Made by a program: the position numbers and the translations under genes. A model generated the notes under the pieces. That model worked only from the letters and a program-made list of their open reading frames with translations, was not told the origin of the DNA and ran no database searches. This document shows positions 23,621-35,580 of a DNA stretch of 64,000 nt, piece by piece (the first letter of the stretch is position 1; each line of letters starts with the position of its first letter). Source of the stretch: Anaeramoeba flamelloides (taxonomy: Eukaryota; Metamonada; Anaeramoebidae); assembly GCA_027625915.1 (NCBI GenBank), contig JANTQA010000076.1:248001-312000 (forward strand), in the 5' to 3' direction.

Positions 23621-25145
23621 TATATAACCCTACCTGGGTTATTGAACAAACTATAATAATCAGTTTTTTACTTTATTTTTGAAATCTAATATGTTTTTTG
23701 GCTAACTTTAATTATCAGAATTTATTTTTTTCTCGTATTGTGGTCTTTGTACAATAAACATGAAAAAAACTATAGCACTTTTTCCTTCCTATTCTTTTTC
23801 AAATAGAGTCACACATTTCCTTCTATTTCTATGTAACTCTTTTTTCAATAGATAAATACAAAAGCTGAAGAGAAAAATTTTATCAATTTTTTCATCAATC
23901 AAACTCATATTTACAAAATGATTTTGGAAGAATTTTCAAAACCTTTTTATTTTTGCAAACTGTTTTCACAGAAATTTGGTTGTAATTTGTTATCTCGATT
24001 TTTGATTTATTTATTACCTCTTTTTAATGTTCTGATCTGTAAACTTGGGGTGAACGAAAGAACCATAATTGGGTGTGAGTATTTCATGAATTGAAAAAAA
24101 GACTATCAGTTGAATTTTTCTCTCATTCAAAATTCAAAAAACAATAATATCTTGATAATTAAAACACAATATTTTTTTTAACACATTCAAGAGACAAGAG
24201 AATAATTTGATTAAAGTTTGAGTAAGTTACTACCCAATTTTTTCTGACAGAATACCCTTATTTGCCAGTTTTTTTGATCAATTTAAAAAAACAAGAAAAA
24301 ACTGAAAACACTATTTGGGAACTTTAACAATTATATTAATTTGAAAAAAATTCTTAAAGCAGAGATCTCAAAACAATTTTCCCTTTTCTAAAATTGTCTT
24401 AATTCTTGACACCTAAGATTAGAAAATCGAAATTAACTTTTTTGTGTTTTTTAATTCTTCAATACTAAATCTATCTGATCAAAAACATCCCAAAAGGGAC
24501 TACATTCCAAATTTCAATATTTATCAAAAGTCCTGGAATTATTTTGAAAAAATGTATCTTTTCAAAATAGTACTAAAAATTTTCTTCTTTTCAATTCCTA
24601 TTTCCTATTTTATTTTTACAAATTGATCTTACAATATTCAAGACGCGAAAGTTACCCAAGGTAACCTATTAAACTCCCCCCTCTTTTGTAATTAAAATAA
24701 CGAAATTCCCTTTTATTTCCTTCCAAAAGAAAATATTTTTGTTTATTTTTACCATTTTCCGATTGCAAAACAAACACAAAATAATATTCCTGATTTGAGT
24801 CAGAAAATTTCAGGGTATAAAATTAACTTTGAAGTATTATAAAACTCAAGAAATAGGTTTTTGAAATTGGCAAAAATATTGGATTTGACTGAAATTTGAA
24901 AAATAAGTAATAAAAAACTGTGATCTTGATTCCAAAATTGATAAATAGATGATTAGAAACAACTGGAAATCAATACAATACTCCCGTTTGGATGCTTTTT
25001 TTTGATTTTCTATTATTTTGAAACTTTTATAATAAAACAAAAAAATATTAATAAATAAACAAGATCTTTATTTCATAAATTTTTTTTATTATTATTTTGT
25101 GTAATCTTCTCTCTTTTTTAATTTTTTGTACCTTTAGTTCACAAA

Positions 25146-26102
25146 ATGAATTACCAATCTTTTACCAACTTTAATTTTGAAAACTTTGAGGTGTTTGATA
25201 CTGATTCTATTTTTAATGAAACACACAATTACAATTTGCTCGAAACACCAAAAACCGAAAATCAAATAGAAATTACCTTAACACAACCAGAGCTTCTTTT
25301 ACCAAACTACGAATTTGGGCGAATAAAAAATGAACAAACTAATAATTTAATTAAAACGGAAACCTTTCAGGGAATTAGTAACAACCAATTAATGAAAATT
25401 CATTCCTCAACAAAAGAAGAAAAATTCCAGAACACAAACATGAACACAAACACTAACACAAACACTAACACTAACACTAATACAAACACTAATACAAATA
25501 CAAAGACTAACACAAACACAAATTCAAAACCCAAAAAGCAAACAAAAAAGAAAACAATCAAGAAAATCAGGAAAAAGAGAAAATCAAACAAAAATAATGA
25601 CAACCAACAAGATCTTCATCCTGAAATTTTAGCTTTACGACCAACAAGAAAAAGAACACAACTCTGTACATTAGATATTGAAATGTCTGAATACGAAAAA
25701 AACCAACTACGGCATCTTTCGAAAGACGAGCTTGCAAAACTTTCCGAGAAGGAAAGGCTCGAACGAAAAAGGATCCGTGACAGAGTTTCTGCAAGAAATT
25801 CAAGACAAAAGCAAAAGAAATACCTTGATCGGCTCGAGACAAAAGCACAAGAAATCCTTGATGAGAAAAACAAAGTTGAAGAAAAATTGAATATTCTGGA
25901 ATCTGAAAATGAAAGTCTCAGAAAAGAGATCCTACGATTGAAAAGTTTTGTGAAATCAACAAATCTCAATTCCTCCTCTATCACGAGTCTTTTACAATTT
26001 AGTACCGACTCACAACTTAACAGCAGTATCAAAAATGAACAGTATAAAAAAAGAAGGCTACTTCCTAACAAGAACCCCAAACACATTGGAATTGAAAATT
26101 AA
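25146..26102 (+). CDS. bZIP transcription factor, 318 aa
   Basis: Sequence-specific DNA-binding dimer of the bZIP class. One exon. Residues 1-95 are Asn/Thr/Glu-rich, a possible activation region. Residues about 96-126 are an Asn-Thr dipeptide repeat from an unstable hexanucleotide tract. Residues 128-150 are Lys-rich, a probable nuclear signal. The basic region is about residues 200-222 (RKRIRDRVSARNSRQKQKK), followed by a leucine zipper with a clean heptad series L230, I237, V244, L251, L258, L265 and an Asn at a core a position (N255), which normally favours two-stranded pairing. Most unusual is Asp212 (codon GAC), which sits exactly where bZIP proteins keep an invariant Asn, eight residues before the conserved Arg220. 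The family call is firm. The DNA target is uncertain and may differ from usual bZIP sites. Confidence 0.9.
   Translation: MNYQSFTNFNFENFEVFDTDSIFNETHNYNLLETPKTENQIEITLTQPELLLPNYEFGRIKNEQTNNLIKTETFQGISNNQLMKIHSSTKEEKFQNTNMNTNTNTNTNTNTNTNTNTNTKTNTNTNSKPKKQTKKKTIKKIRKKRKSNKNNDNQQDLHPEILALRPTRKRTQLCTLDIEMSEYEKNQLRHLSKDELAKLSEKERLERKRIRDRVSARNSRQKQKKYLDRLETKAQEILDEKNKVEEKLNILESENESLRKEILRLKSFVKSTNLNSSSITSLLQFSTDSQLNSSIKNEQYKKRRLLPNKNPKHIGIEN
25431..25525 (+). repeat. Coding hexanucleotide repeat (Asn-Thr)n
   Basis: AACACA/AACACT units in frame within the bZIP gene, encoding alternating Asn and Thr with one Met and one Lys interruption. Length variation between strains would be expected. Confidence 0.9.
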
Positions 26103-26860
26103 AACAAATTCTCAATTTGGTGATTTTTCTAAAATTAAAAATTTTTTTCTCAACTCCAACCCCAATATCAAATTCAAATTTAAATTCAACTTTGACCTCC
26201 AACTTTATCCTGGCCCCATGAATAGGACTAGAATAATAATCCAACCTTAACAAAATCTAAAAATCTTTAATTTTTAGGTTTATTTTTTTAATATCCTTTG
26301 TTGAAACTCATTTTTCCGTTGATTAAATAGCCACAAGAATTAAATGATTTAAACAATATTGTATCATAATAAAATATTTGAAATCTAGAATTATCTTAAT
26401 AAATGGAGAAACACTGAAAAAAATAAAATAAAATACAATAAAATAAAATTTAATGATATTAAAACAAAAAAACCAAACCAATTTGATAATTTTTTATTGA
26501 TCAAATAACTGTATTTTTATTTCTTAAAAAAAAGAACCGTTTTTTCTCTTTTTCTTTTTTTTTCTTATTTTTATTGTAATTTAATCGTTACAATATCTAA
26601 GAAAAGAAAAAAAAAATCCTCTAAATTTTGTGTATAAATAAATTATTTTTACACTCAACAAACCTCTAACCAACCTTATAAAATAAACCTTTTCAATTTT
26701 TTTAACAGATTTTTCAATTGTTTTATTTTTTTCATTTTGGATAATTTTATTTTTTTTTCAATTTTTAGATCTAAATAATTATTATTTGAGGAACACAAAA
26801 TCTTATAATTAGTATAAAAACTAAAGTTAATATCTATAAAAACAAGTTTTTCTTTTTTTT

Positions 26861-27447
26861 TTAAGGGACTAATCACTATTAAATTTTTTTACCTAAATTT
26901 AATAGAGATTGAAAAATTTTTTTACGGTCAATCCAAAGCTACCGTGAAATTTTATCAATATCAAAATTTGATGTTTACATAAATTTTTAAATAGTTCAAA
27001 ATGAGAATAATAAAGCTCATATTGAAAAAAAAAATTCCAAAATGAGCCAATATTCAAAAAGTTTTTCTGATTTTCAAAAAATAAATTTTTAGAACACAAA
27101 AAGACTCCAAAAATCAACAATTTATTAAGGAAACGACACAAAATTTCCTCTAAAAAATAAATTTATTTTTCGATCACATTAGAAGAATATTTTTCATATC
27201 AACTCATTAATGGAAAAATATTTTCAATATAAGATTTCTTATTCTTATATTCTTAGATTTAAAAATCTTTATCAACATCAAAATTTGATATTGAAAATAT
27301 TTCGTGGTAGCCTTGGAACAGCTGTACCAATTACTTAGATTTGAAATCCACTGTTTATTTTGAATATTAAGCTTATTTCTAGATAAGGAATCCTTATTTA
27401 AAAATTGGTCAAAAAAAAAAAAATAATAATAGAGATTAGTCCCTTAA
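26861..27447. mobile_element. TTAA-ended element, family B, long form (587 bp)
   Basis: Left end TTAAGGGACTAATCACTATT; right end ATAGAGATTAGTCCCTTAA. These are inverted copies with TTAA at both outer edges. The right ~110 bp and the left ~60 bp match the short forms at 1468-1648 and 7094-7274, which therefore look like internal-deletion derivatives. It has no coding capacity. Confidence 0.85.
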
Positions 27448-27544
27448 ATCATAAGTAATAACAGAGGCACATTTACCCACCCTTATTTGTATTCATTTTT
27501 TGATAAACCTCAATATCTTTTTTTAATAATTATAACTAACTTTA

Positions 27545-28104
27545 AGGTTTACAATCCCTGGAATTTGAAAAAAGATTATTTTGTGTGGTTTGTTACCGCT
27601 GATTAATTTGATTCTTAGCTGATCCGTCTCGTCCTTGGTATGGATTTTAATAGTGGTTCAAAATGGCAATTTTTGACAATTTATTTTTAATATTTCTGAA
27701 ATCTGAATTGAAGAGTTTAAGATTAATTGACTGGAATTTAAGTTATAAAAAAATGTGGTTTGTAGGTTGATGATTGGAATTTTTTATTAAGTTTGGTTTT
27801 ATTGGGAGCTTTTAAAAAATTTTCTTTTTTCATTCGATTAATTGATAAAAAATGAAATCAAAATTCTATTCTACAACCCAAAAATTCAAAAATTATTCTT
27901 GAACACCTATCAATCTATTAATCTTAAACTCTTCAATTCGGATTTCAGAAATATTAAAAATAAATTGTCAAAAAATGCCATTTTGAACCACTATTAAAAT
28001 CCATACCAAGGACAAGATCAATCAGATAAGAACCAAATCGACAACTCACAACACCCTAAACAAGATAACCTTTTTTCAAATTTCAGGGATTGTAATCCTT
28101 GAAC
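27545..28104. mobile_element. Fold-back element (~560 bp)
   Basis: Long inverted arms of roughly 200 bases or more. The left arm has GGTTTACAATCCCTGGAATT and CTTGGTATGGATTTTAATAG; the right arm has their inverses, CAGGGATTGTAATCCTTGAACC in part and CTATTAAAATCCATACCAAG. The arms also share the block TCAAAATGGCA(A/T)TTTTTGACA. Divergence between arms is around a few per cent in the outer part and higher near the centre. No gene inside. Confidence 0.85.
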
Positions 28105-29090
28105 CATTCTTTGAAGAAGTTTTCTTAGGTTTTATTCCTATTCTTACCAAACTAAAATTCTGATTTTTGGATTTTTTGGATCAAAAACTTTTTTTCCAAA
28201 TTTTTAAAATTTTTGTACATAATCTTTTAGTATTGAATTTTGTTTTTTTTTTTTGCTTTTTTTTTTTTTTTTTTTTTTTTTGTAGAAAAATCATTATTAA
28301 AAAAAATCTACTTTGGAAACCCGCAATTAACTTTCAGTAAAATTGACGCGTTATAATTTATTTTGAAATTAATACATTTACTATTAAATTATCCCATTTT
28401 CATCAAGTTGAGACGTTCCAAAAGAAATTGAGAAATTTTAGATGAAGGTGTTTCGTTGAAACGCTATAAAGTTTTTTTTACCATTTTCTTTTCTTTTCTT
28501 TTCTTTTTTTTACTTTTCTTTACTTGGGATAATTGTTTTAAGTCGAGTTTTATAAAAAAAAAAATCTTAGATAATACCAATAAAGACTCAAAAAGCAGTG
28601 TTTTGGTGATATTTTTACTCCAAAATATCAATATATAGTAATCAAGGAGAATTTAGTTTGTTGTATAAAATCGTATTATTGATTTTTCATGATAACATTG
28701 AACTTAAAAAAAATATACGAATTTCTCAGTTTTTTATACCGCAAAACACCATACCCTGTTTGGATATCTTTAAATTGATTCTTTGAAGATTAAATTGATC
28801 AAGATACTGTTATAAGAAAATTGGAAACTGGCGTTTGGAATATTGAGAAATAACACTTTTTTTTTCTTTTCATTTTGTTTTTTTTTTTTGTTTTTTTATT
28901 TTTTTTAATCTAAAAAAAAGTTATTAAATGAGAAAAAGAATGTTTTAATTAATTGTTTTAAGTTTGTAATATTTTTCTCTGTAGTTTTAATTGTATCAAT
29001 AAAACATGGATGGATATAAAATTTATTTTATTTTTTTTTTGCAAATTTATAATCTGCAAAGTATCAATCTAAACCCCCTTTCAAAAATCG

Positions 29091-29453
29091 TAAGTCACCT
29101 GAAATAAGGTATTGAAAAAGGAAAAAAAAAATTTCATATTCAAGAAAAACTCATAATTAAATCTAATTCATAATTCACTTTTAAATCATTCTAGATATAT
29201 AAAAACCCGATATTTAAAAAAATTAAAATAAAAATAAAAACAAAAACTAAAAAAAAGTGATTCAAATTTTCGTGATGAGCATTACCGATTTTTTATTACT
29301 GAACTGTCACCAAAAAAAAGTTTAACTAGAAAATTTTTTGATAATAATTAAATTCTTTTTTAAAAGACTTTACATAGTTTAAATTTTTATAATTATTTGT
29401 CTTTTTAAAGATTTTTATTATTTTCCACTTTGATCTTTACAAAAAAAAAGTAT

Positions 29454-29506
<53 letters not shown>

Positions 29507-30029
29507 AAAAAGAAAATGAAAAAAAAAAAAGAAAAAGAAAAATTATTAAAAAATCATTCTGATTCAAAAATTTGAAAATATTTTTTTGATAAGAATGCTG
29601 TAATAAACCCTCAAAATAACTTCAATTAACATTATAAAATGAATCAATTTTTTTGAAAAATAGTTTAATTTTCAATTAAGAAAAATATTATGGGATTGTG
29701 GGTTTCGTTGTTACATATCGACCTCTAAAGAAAATTTAGATTATGTAATACCTTATAATATATTTATATTATTATTTTTAAAAAATATTTCTTGTTAACC
29801 CCCTTAAATTGAAAGTAAAATAATAAAAAACCTAAAATAACCGTTTTCAATTCTTGTTATTCACTTTTTTTTTTTAATGTTTTGATTTTATGATTTTATA
29901 ATTTTTAAAATTCTAGGTTTATAGTATTTTTTAATAAATTAAAAAGGGAATTATTAATATTTTATATTTATTTTTTTTGGAATTTAAAAGAATTTATATT
30001 TCTTCCAATTTATTGTTTCAGATGACTTA
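29091..30029. mobile_element. DNA element family D, complete-looking copy (~940 bp)
   Basis: Ends are TAAGTCACCTGAAATAA on the left and TTATTGTTTCAGATGACTTA on the right, an inverted pair ending in TA. The left 300 bp match 16205-16560; parts match about 36480-36780 and 53630-54270. The centre has a ~48-base poly-A (29456-29503). No coding capacity was seen. Confidence 0.55.
29456..29503. repeat. Poly-A tract of about 48 bases
   Basis: The longest homopolymer in the window, lying inside the family D element and followed by more A-rich sequence. Confidence 0.9.
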
Positions 30030-30109
30030 CTGTAAATAAAATAAAGTTTCATTTTGCTCCAAAAAAATTTAGGGCTGCAATTTCTTTTTTTTTTCATTTT
30101 TTTTTATCA

Positions 30110-30615
30110 AAAAACTAATTTATATTTTAATAAAAATTATTTTTAATTTCAAAGATTTGTTCTATGATCTTCAACATAATAACCCAAAGAATGATTAGTT
30201 TTGGTTCCTTTTTTTTTAATCTAATTGTTAGATAGACATATTTCCAAGATTTCAGAAAAATATTTTTCAAAAAACTCTTTTTGGTAATTATTTAACTATT
30301 TAAAACAATTGATTTTATTATCCACTAATCAGCACTTTGAGACAAATTTAAGAAAGATATTTTGTACCTTTGGAACATGGATATTTATAATTCAACCTTT
30401 AAATTTGTGGCCAAGTACACATTTTTTTTTTAAAATTCTTGGGTTTTTTACTAATTCAAAAGATCATTTTTAATAGATGAAGATCAACATAGAATCACTA
30501 CTTGACTAATCAAGTCTTTTAGATGTATTTGAACCATGTAACACTAATGCCGTGTACACCCAATAAAAACTTTCTTTAATCTTAGATTTCTCATTGGTAG
30601 ATACTAATCCCTTAA
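30110..30615. repeat. TTAA-ended element, family I, copy 1 (left-truncated)
   Basis: Matches 40680-41176 in the same orientation. Shared blocks are TATTTCCAAGATTT, AACCTTTAAATTTGTGGC, GATCATTTTTAAT and CAATAAAAAC. The right end GGTAGATACTAATCCCTTAA is the inverse of the family I terminus. Its final TTAA is shared with the start of the next element at 30612. Confidence 0.7.
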
Positions 30616-31992
30616 GGGAGTAGCTACACCATAAGGCATGATAAAAATTTGAGAGGGATGAGATAAGAACATTTTATTTTAGTGGTGTGTGATCGTAGAT
30701 TCTCTAAAAATTATTTTAAAAAAATTATTTGATATTTTTTTTTTTAGTAATGTTCAACAATTAAAAAAAAGAGATTATATTGATAAAATAGTTTTTTTTT
30801 TTTTTTATTTTTTTATTAAAATAATCTTAATTCCATTAATTTCGGCACAGTTTAAACAGTTGGAAAAATAACAATAACATGATTTATATCCAATTGGAAA
30901 TTAATTTTAATTCAACAAACTATTTCATTTTTTGTCTTTTTTGTATTTGTTTTCATTTTCTTTTTTTTGTTACTTAATCGGTTTAGTTAGATCTGAAAAT
31001 TTTTATAGATGGTTGATAGATGGTTACTGTTGAGTTTCTTAAATTGAAAAATCCACATACAACCGGTGCATGGTATCTTTTCATTTGATCGATCAACCAT
31101 TGTTGGTGTAATTTCAACAAATCAACCAATATATTTTTTGTTCAAACTCTTTCATTTCAGCTCGTTTCCTTATTTTGTACACACTTGTTTTGATTTTTTG
31201 TTTTATATTGTTTTCTTATATTTGGATTAAAATGATTACTTAAAAACCCATTAATACTATGTTACTTAAATGTGGTTTTATATTAGGTTTGAAAAAATAT
31301 CATGAATTGAGTTTTTGTTTCCCTATTTTTGATTTTAGATGTATCCAAATTTTTGGAATGGGGTTTAGTTTTTTTTTTTTTGGGAGATGATAATTTCAGA
31401 TTCTTTGAATAAAACTTACTACCTATTTTGTGGTTTAAACTTTGATAACATATAATCATATTCACTTCTCATATTCCACTAAACCCAACTATTTAAAATC
31501 CTAACAAGTAATAATTTGACTTAATTATTCTTTTTTTGGAATCTTCTAGCTATTTAAGTCCCATTTATGTTTCCTTTTATGATTCTCTCAATTGTAATAT
31601 TGTTGTTCATTTTAAATAAAATCCATTAATCCCAAATGCCACTAATAAAAAAATATTTCTAATGCTTTATATTGTCTTGATTTAAAAAATCTCAAAAATG
31701 ATGAAAAAATAAAAAATGGAAAAAATTAAATGCCACAATAGAATGTTGAGATAAGGACAAAAGATAAGTCATTCAACATCCAAAACACTATTTTAAGCAA
31801 TTCAACTCAACATACTATTGTGGCAATTTCTTTGAGACTTCTGAAAAAAAAATTAAAAAAATCTAATGAATGAAGTACTTTAAATAATAAAAATCAATGA
31901 GGTACATCCAGAGTAAAAAATGTTATTTTCTGATCCTCTTCAGAATTGCAAAAAAGTGAAAAATTTTTCCTTTACTGTGGCTACTCCCTTAA
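30612..31992. mobile_element. TTAA-ended element H (~1.38 kb)
   Basis: Left end TTAAGGGAGTAGCTACA; right end TGTGGCTACTCCCTTAA, inverted copies with one mismatch and TTAA at both edges. An internal inverted repeat lies at about 31650-31870 (ATGCCACAATAGAATGTTGA and CTCAACATACTATTGTGGCA). No transposase frame was recognised, although the size would allow a short relic. It abuts family I copy 1 and shares that copy's TTAA. Confidence 0.8.
31650..31870. repeat. Internal inverted repeat
   Basis: Arms ATGCCACAATAGAATGTTGA and CTCAACATACTATTGTGGCA are separated by about 80 bases, inside element H near its right end. It may be a separate small fold-back inserted in H. Confidence 0.7.
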
Positions 31993-32685
31993 TGACGTAA
32001 ATTTCTCTCAAGAGGATTAAGATATTCAAGAACATTATTGGAATTTTTTATAACTACAAATAATAGAACTGAATCTGTAATGATAATTTGTTCAAAAGCT
32101 CAATAAAAAATTGTAGTAAAAAGGTTCTGTACCTGGAATTGCTTTTTCCAAGTTAAAATTGCTCTCAAATTATTCCACGACAAGAATAGCACAATCCATA
32201 CAAATACTTTCAAGACCTTTTCGAAACTTTCAGGCTGACAGTCTGCAAGATTTCAGTCTCTGATATTCTTTCATATTATTTCAAATTTCAAATACTTGGT
32301 ACAAACTTTTGTAAGCCAAAAAAAGGGGTAAAAAATAATAATTAACCAAAGATAGCATTTTGAATTTAATTGAAATTTTTGAAAGTTATCTAAAAGAAAA
32401 ATATTTGTAAACTTTCAATAACCTGAAACTCTTTTTATGAAAACCAAAAATTGGAAAGTTGTTTAAATTACATGTTTTTAAAAGTATAACTTGTAAAAAC
32501 TTTTAAATTGAAAGTTGTTGCATTGTGATCTTCTAATTCCTTTCAAAATTTGGAACAATTTTAAAAAAACAAAGTGTTGCTAAGGAAAAAAAGTGACTAA
32601 AATTATTGTGCTATTCTTGTCTTGTCCAAATTTATTCAAAATCATTTTTTATTCAAAATTGAAATTTTTCATTGTTTTTGATTTG

Positions 32686-33906
32686 ATGTCAAGCAAAAAG
32701 AAAAAAACAACAAAAGATCATTATACCAACACAAAAACCAAAAAGAAGAACAAAACAAAACCTAATTATTCTAACGACCACAACGATAACCAAGTCATAA
32801 CTGTTGTTGCTGATCCCAGAAAAAAAGATAATTCTCGAATAACTAGAAAGAAAAAAGACAATGATTTGATTGGCTTAGAGAAAATAAAAGACAAGAAACC
32901 AATATTAGATCAAAAAGATCTACATCTGAAGGTTTTTAATATCAATCATTTTCGGGATAACTTAATTTGTTATGGGGATTATTATAAGCAAAACATTGCA
33001 AAAATGATAAAAAGACAGTTTATGATTGCTTTTCAGTTCAAGGAATTACACAAAGAATCAAATGGTTATCGAGTTGAAACAAACAAGTGCCTAGTCAATT
33101 CGAAAAAAGCCACTGTTTCAACAATTAACCACTTACGGAAATTGCACATTGATTATGTTATTTTTCAATCCTTGTTTAAAGAAACAGTCATTTCAATAAA
33201 ACGATTAAATACAATTTTACATTTTAACGAAATAGAATTTAAAGATAATTTGAAAATTAATTGGAATGGGAAAAAAAAAATATCAAACTCAAAGGAGAAC
33301 AAAGATGTCATTATTGTTCAAGAAAATCATAAAGGAGAATCTCTTCGATTAAAGAAAAAAACAAAAAAATTAAATAGGGAGAAATTAGAAAAATATGAAA
33401 AACTAATTTTTACCAAAAAGAAAGATAAGGAACAAACCAAGAATATATGGGATTCATATCTTAAAAGGGTAACCCAACTATACGTCTCAGAAATTGTTTC
33501 AAATATTATAAAATCTTCGATAACAATTACAATCAAAAAGAAAAGATTGTTAAAAAAAATGAAAAAAAAGAAGAGGGCTGAAAGAAGAGCACTTAAAAAT
33601 TCACTACCTGTGTCTTCAAAAAAAAAACACCCCATTCAAGGGAGATCAAAAAAGAAAAAGAACAAAACCTCAAAAAAGGATTTAAAAATTCAGGACAAAC
33701 AAATCATTTCTCCTGAAAAAGAAAACATCGGGACCAATAATAAGACGATTAATGATAATGATAATAACAAAAAAAATGACAAAGAAATTAATAATAATAA
33801 TGCAAATAGTGGGAATTCATCAAACAGAGAGGAAGAATTAAAAAGAGAAAATGAAAGACTGAAAAAGCAAATTGAAGAATTAAAAAAGCAATTCAACAAT
33901 TATTAG
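32686..33906 (+). CDS. Lys-rich protein with C-terminal coiled coil, 406 aa
   Basis: A single frame ending in TAG. I begin at the ATG at 32686 (MSSKKKK). The open frame extends further 5', but that part is hydrophobic A/T-rich filler with no ATG. Residues 1-75 are Lys/Thr/Asn-rich. Residues about 76-190 form the only compact, mixed-composition block (VFNINHFRDNLICYGDYY, then HLRKLHIDYVIFQSLFKE), which may be a folded domain I do not recognise. Residues about 250-345 are highly basic with KKKRLLKKMKKKKRAERRA. A poly-Asn/Asp stretch follows, then a short heptad-like coiled coil (RENERLKKQIEELKKQF, about 385-402). The many basic clusters suggest a nuclear or nucleolar protein. There is no signal peptide, no membrane segment and no catalytic motif. 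Function unknown. Confidence 0.65.
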   Translation: MSSKKKKTTKDHYTNTKTKKKNKTKPNYSNDHNDNQVITVVADPRKKDNSRITRKKKDNDLIGLEKIKDKKPILDQKDLHLKVFNINHFRDNLICYGDYYKQNIAKMIKRQFMIAFQFKELHKESNGYRVETNKCLVNSKKATVSTINHLRKLHIDYVIFQSLFKETVISIKRLNTILHFNEIEFKDNLKINWNGKKKISNSKENKDVIIVQENHKGESLRLKKKTKKLNREKLEKYEKLIFTKKKDKEQTKNIWDSYLKRVTQLYVSEIVSNIIKSSITITIKKKRLLKKMKKKKRAERRALKNSLPVSSKKKHPIQGRSKKKKNKTSKKDLKIQDKQIISPEKENIGTNNKTINDNDNNKKNDKEINNNNANSGNSSNREEELKRENERLKKQIEELKKQFNNY

Positions 33907-34157
33907 ATTTTTGTGAAAGGAATAATTCATGTACATCTCCAATAAAACTTGGATTTCGTTTTAAATGTAAAAAAAAAAAAAAAAACTAGTTTCTCTTCTC
34001 CATCATAATATTTTATGAATTAAAAATTGAAACTTATTATTATAAATAATAATAAAGTTGTGTAACTAAAGACTCCATTGGTTATTTTTTAACTGAAGAA
34101 AACTAGAAAATATGAAAAGTAATAATAAAATAGTTGTATTTAAATCGAATCACAATG

Positions 34158-34159
<2 letters not shown>

Positions 34160-34197
<38 letters not shown>
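34160..34197. repeat. (AT)n microsatellite
   Basis: About nineteen uninterrupted AT units. Confidence 0.95.
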
Positions 34198-34198
<1 letters not shown>

Positions 34199-35078
34199 CA
34201 TTATATTACTTTCTAATTATTTTAATAAGATTCTAAGATTATTACTCAGAAATTGGCTAATAAATCACCAAAAGTGATCAGTTATTCAGATTCAATTATT
34301 TTATTTTTATTTTTTTGCTTACCATTTTAACAATAATTAGATATCTTCTTGAAAATAAGCCTTAAGGCTATAAACTTGAATTCAATAATTTCGATACTTT
34401 AATAACATGAAATATCAAAAAATATTCTAGTTTTTTCTACAGATTTTTTTCGATCATTATAAATTCGATTTATTTTTTAATATAAAAATTAAATATCACT
34501 GACTATTTTATTCAAATCCAACAAAATTAATTTACAAGATATTTTCAATATTTTGTTGTTTGAATGTAAACTATTTTTTCAAAATTGTATATACACCTTT
34601 TGATTTTATAGTACACTCTTTAATCATCTTTTTTTTTTTTTTGCAAAAGAAACACAAATTACCTGAGAAAAACAATTTGTTAGAATTTTCTATGAAATCA
34701 TCATTTTCGAAAAAATTACAACCCTTCCACCCAGAATAAATAACATGTACCTATTTATTTTATTACCATAAAATGATTAATTTTTTGACATCATTACTAA
34801 ACAATTCAATATTGAAATTAAAAAAAATTAGATTATCAATTAAAATTTGTTTTTAAATTCAAAAAAATAAAAAAATGACTAATTTTATATTAATTTCGAT
34901 TTTTATAAATCCAATAACTCTCTTTTCGAAACATTCCATATCAAATATAATTCTGAAGTCTGATTATTTCCAATTTTTCTATTTTGTATTTAAACTAATA
35001 AATTTTTATTTAAAGAGAGTTAAAAAAAGCTCAAAAAAAAAAAGGAAAATGAACAAAAAACTTGGAAATATTTTTATT

Positions 35079-35580
35079 TTAAGGACTATTTTTGCAAGTG
35101 AAAACGGTGAAATAATGTTTAAAAACACCCTTGAAAGAGCCCTGTAATACCAGTAGTATTTACACAACGAGAATTTCTTTGAGAAAAAATATGGGAAATT
35201 TTCAATATTTTTACAATTTTCACCTTTGTAAAATGATTTGAAAATTTTGATTTTAATATTTCAACTATTTCCATTTCAACTTTCAGAACCCACAGTAATT
35301 CTTCTGACTGTTCTACATATTTTTTAAAATCACTTTTACAAGTTTGAAATGTTCTCAAATTTGAACTTACCTTTGAAAATCCTCAAAAGCCATTTTTTAC
35401 CATTTTTTTTATCATCTTTTCCCTTTTCATTGAAAAAGAAAAATTTTCTGTATGAAATAGTAAAGATGACAAAAAATATATTTTTTGTCCAATTTCTTCA
35501 GAATTAAAATTCTTTTTGAGAAGTGAAAGTGGAATAACACCACAACTCGACATTCTCAAGTGTGGGAACGTAGTTCTTAA
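35079..35580. mobile_element. TTAA-ended element, family N, copy 2 (~502 bp)
   Basis: Left end TTAAGGACTATTTTTGC; right end GGGAACGTAGTTCTTAA. It aligns end to end with 23051-23573 (blocks ACATATTTTTTAAAAT, AAGTTTGAAATGTTCTC, AAAAGCCATTTTTTAC, TTTTTGTCCAATTTCTTC). Both edges show TTAA. Confidence 0.85.

Larger units (their letters stand above)
20061..25145. other. Gene-free stretch with nested repeats
   Basis: No supportable gene. It holds half a family A MITE (20773-20841), an A11G10 run near 21125-21146, repeat L copy 2 (21945-22090), and repeat K (about 22420-23050, resuming at 23574) split by a TTAA-ended element (23051-23573). The 1.5 kb before 25146 shows nothing recognisable. Confidence 0.55.
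26103..32685. other. Gene-free stretch of stacked elements
   Basis: No supportable gene. In order: 587-bp family B element (26861-27447), ~560-bp fold-back (27545-28104), poly-T (28257-28281), family D element (29091-30029) with a ~48-base poly-A, repeat I copy 1 (30110-30615) and a 1.38-kb TTAA-ended element (30612-31992). The 26103-26260 block has codon-like composition but no frame and is probably the 3' UTR of the bZIP gene. 31993-32685 is unique and less A/T-biased, and probably holds the promoter of the next gene. Confidence 0.6.

Noticed and set aside
25400-26086. Long minus-strand frames rich in Phe/Val/Ser
   Set aside because: Antisense shadows of the bZIP gene.
34875-35147. 90-codon + frame ending in a repeat
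   Set aside because: Its 3' part overlaps the left end of the TTAA-ended element at 35079, and the rest is Ile/Phe/Lys filler.
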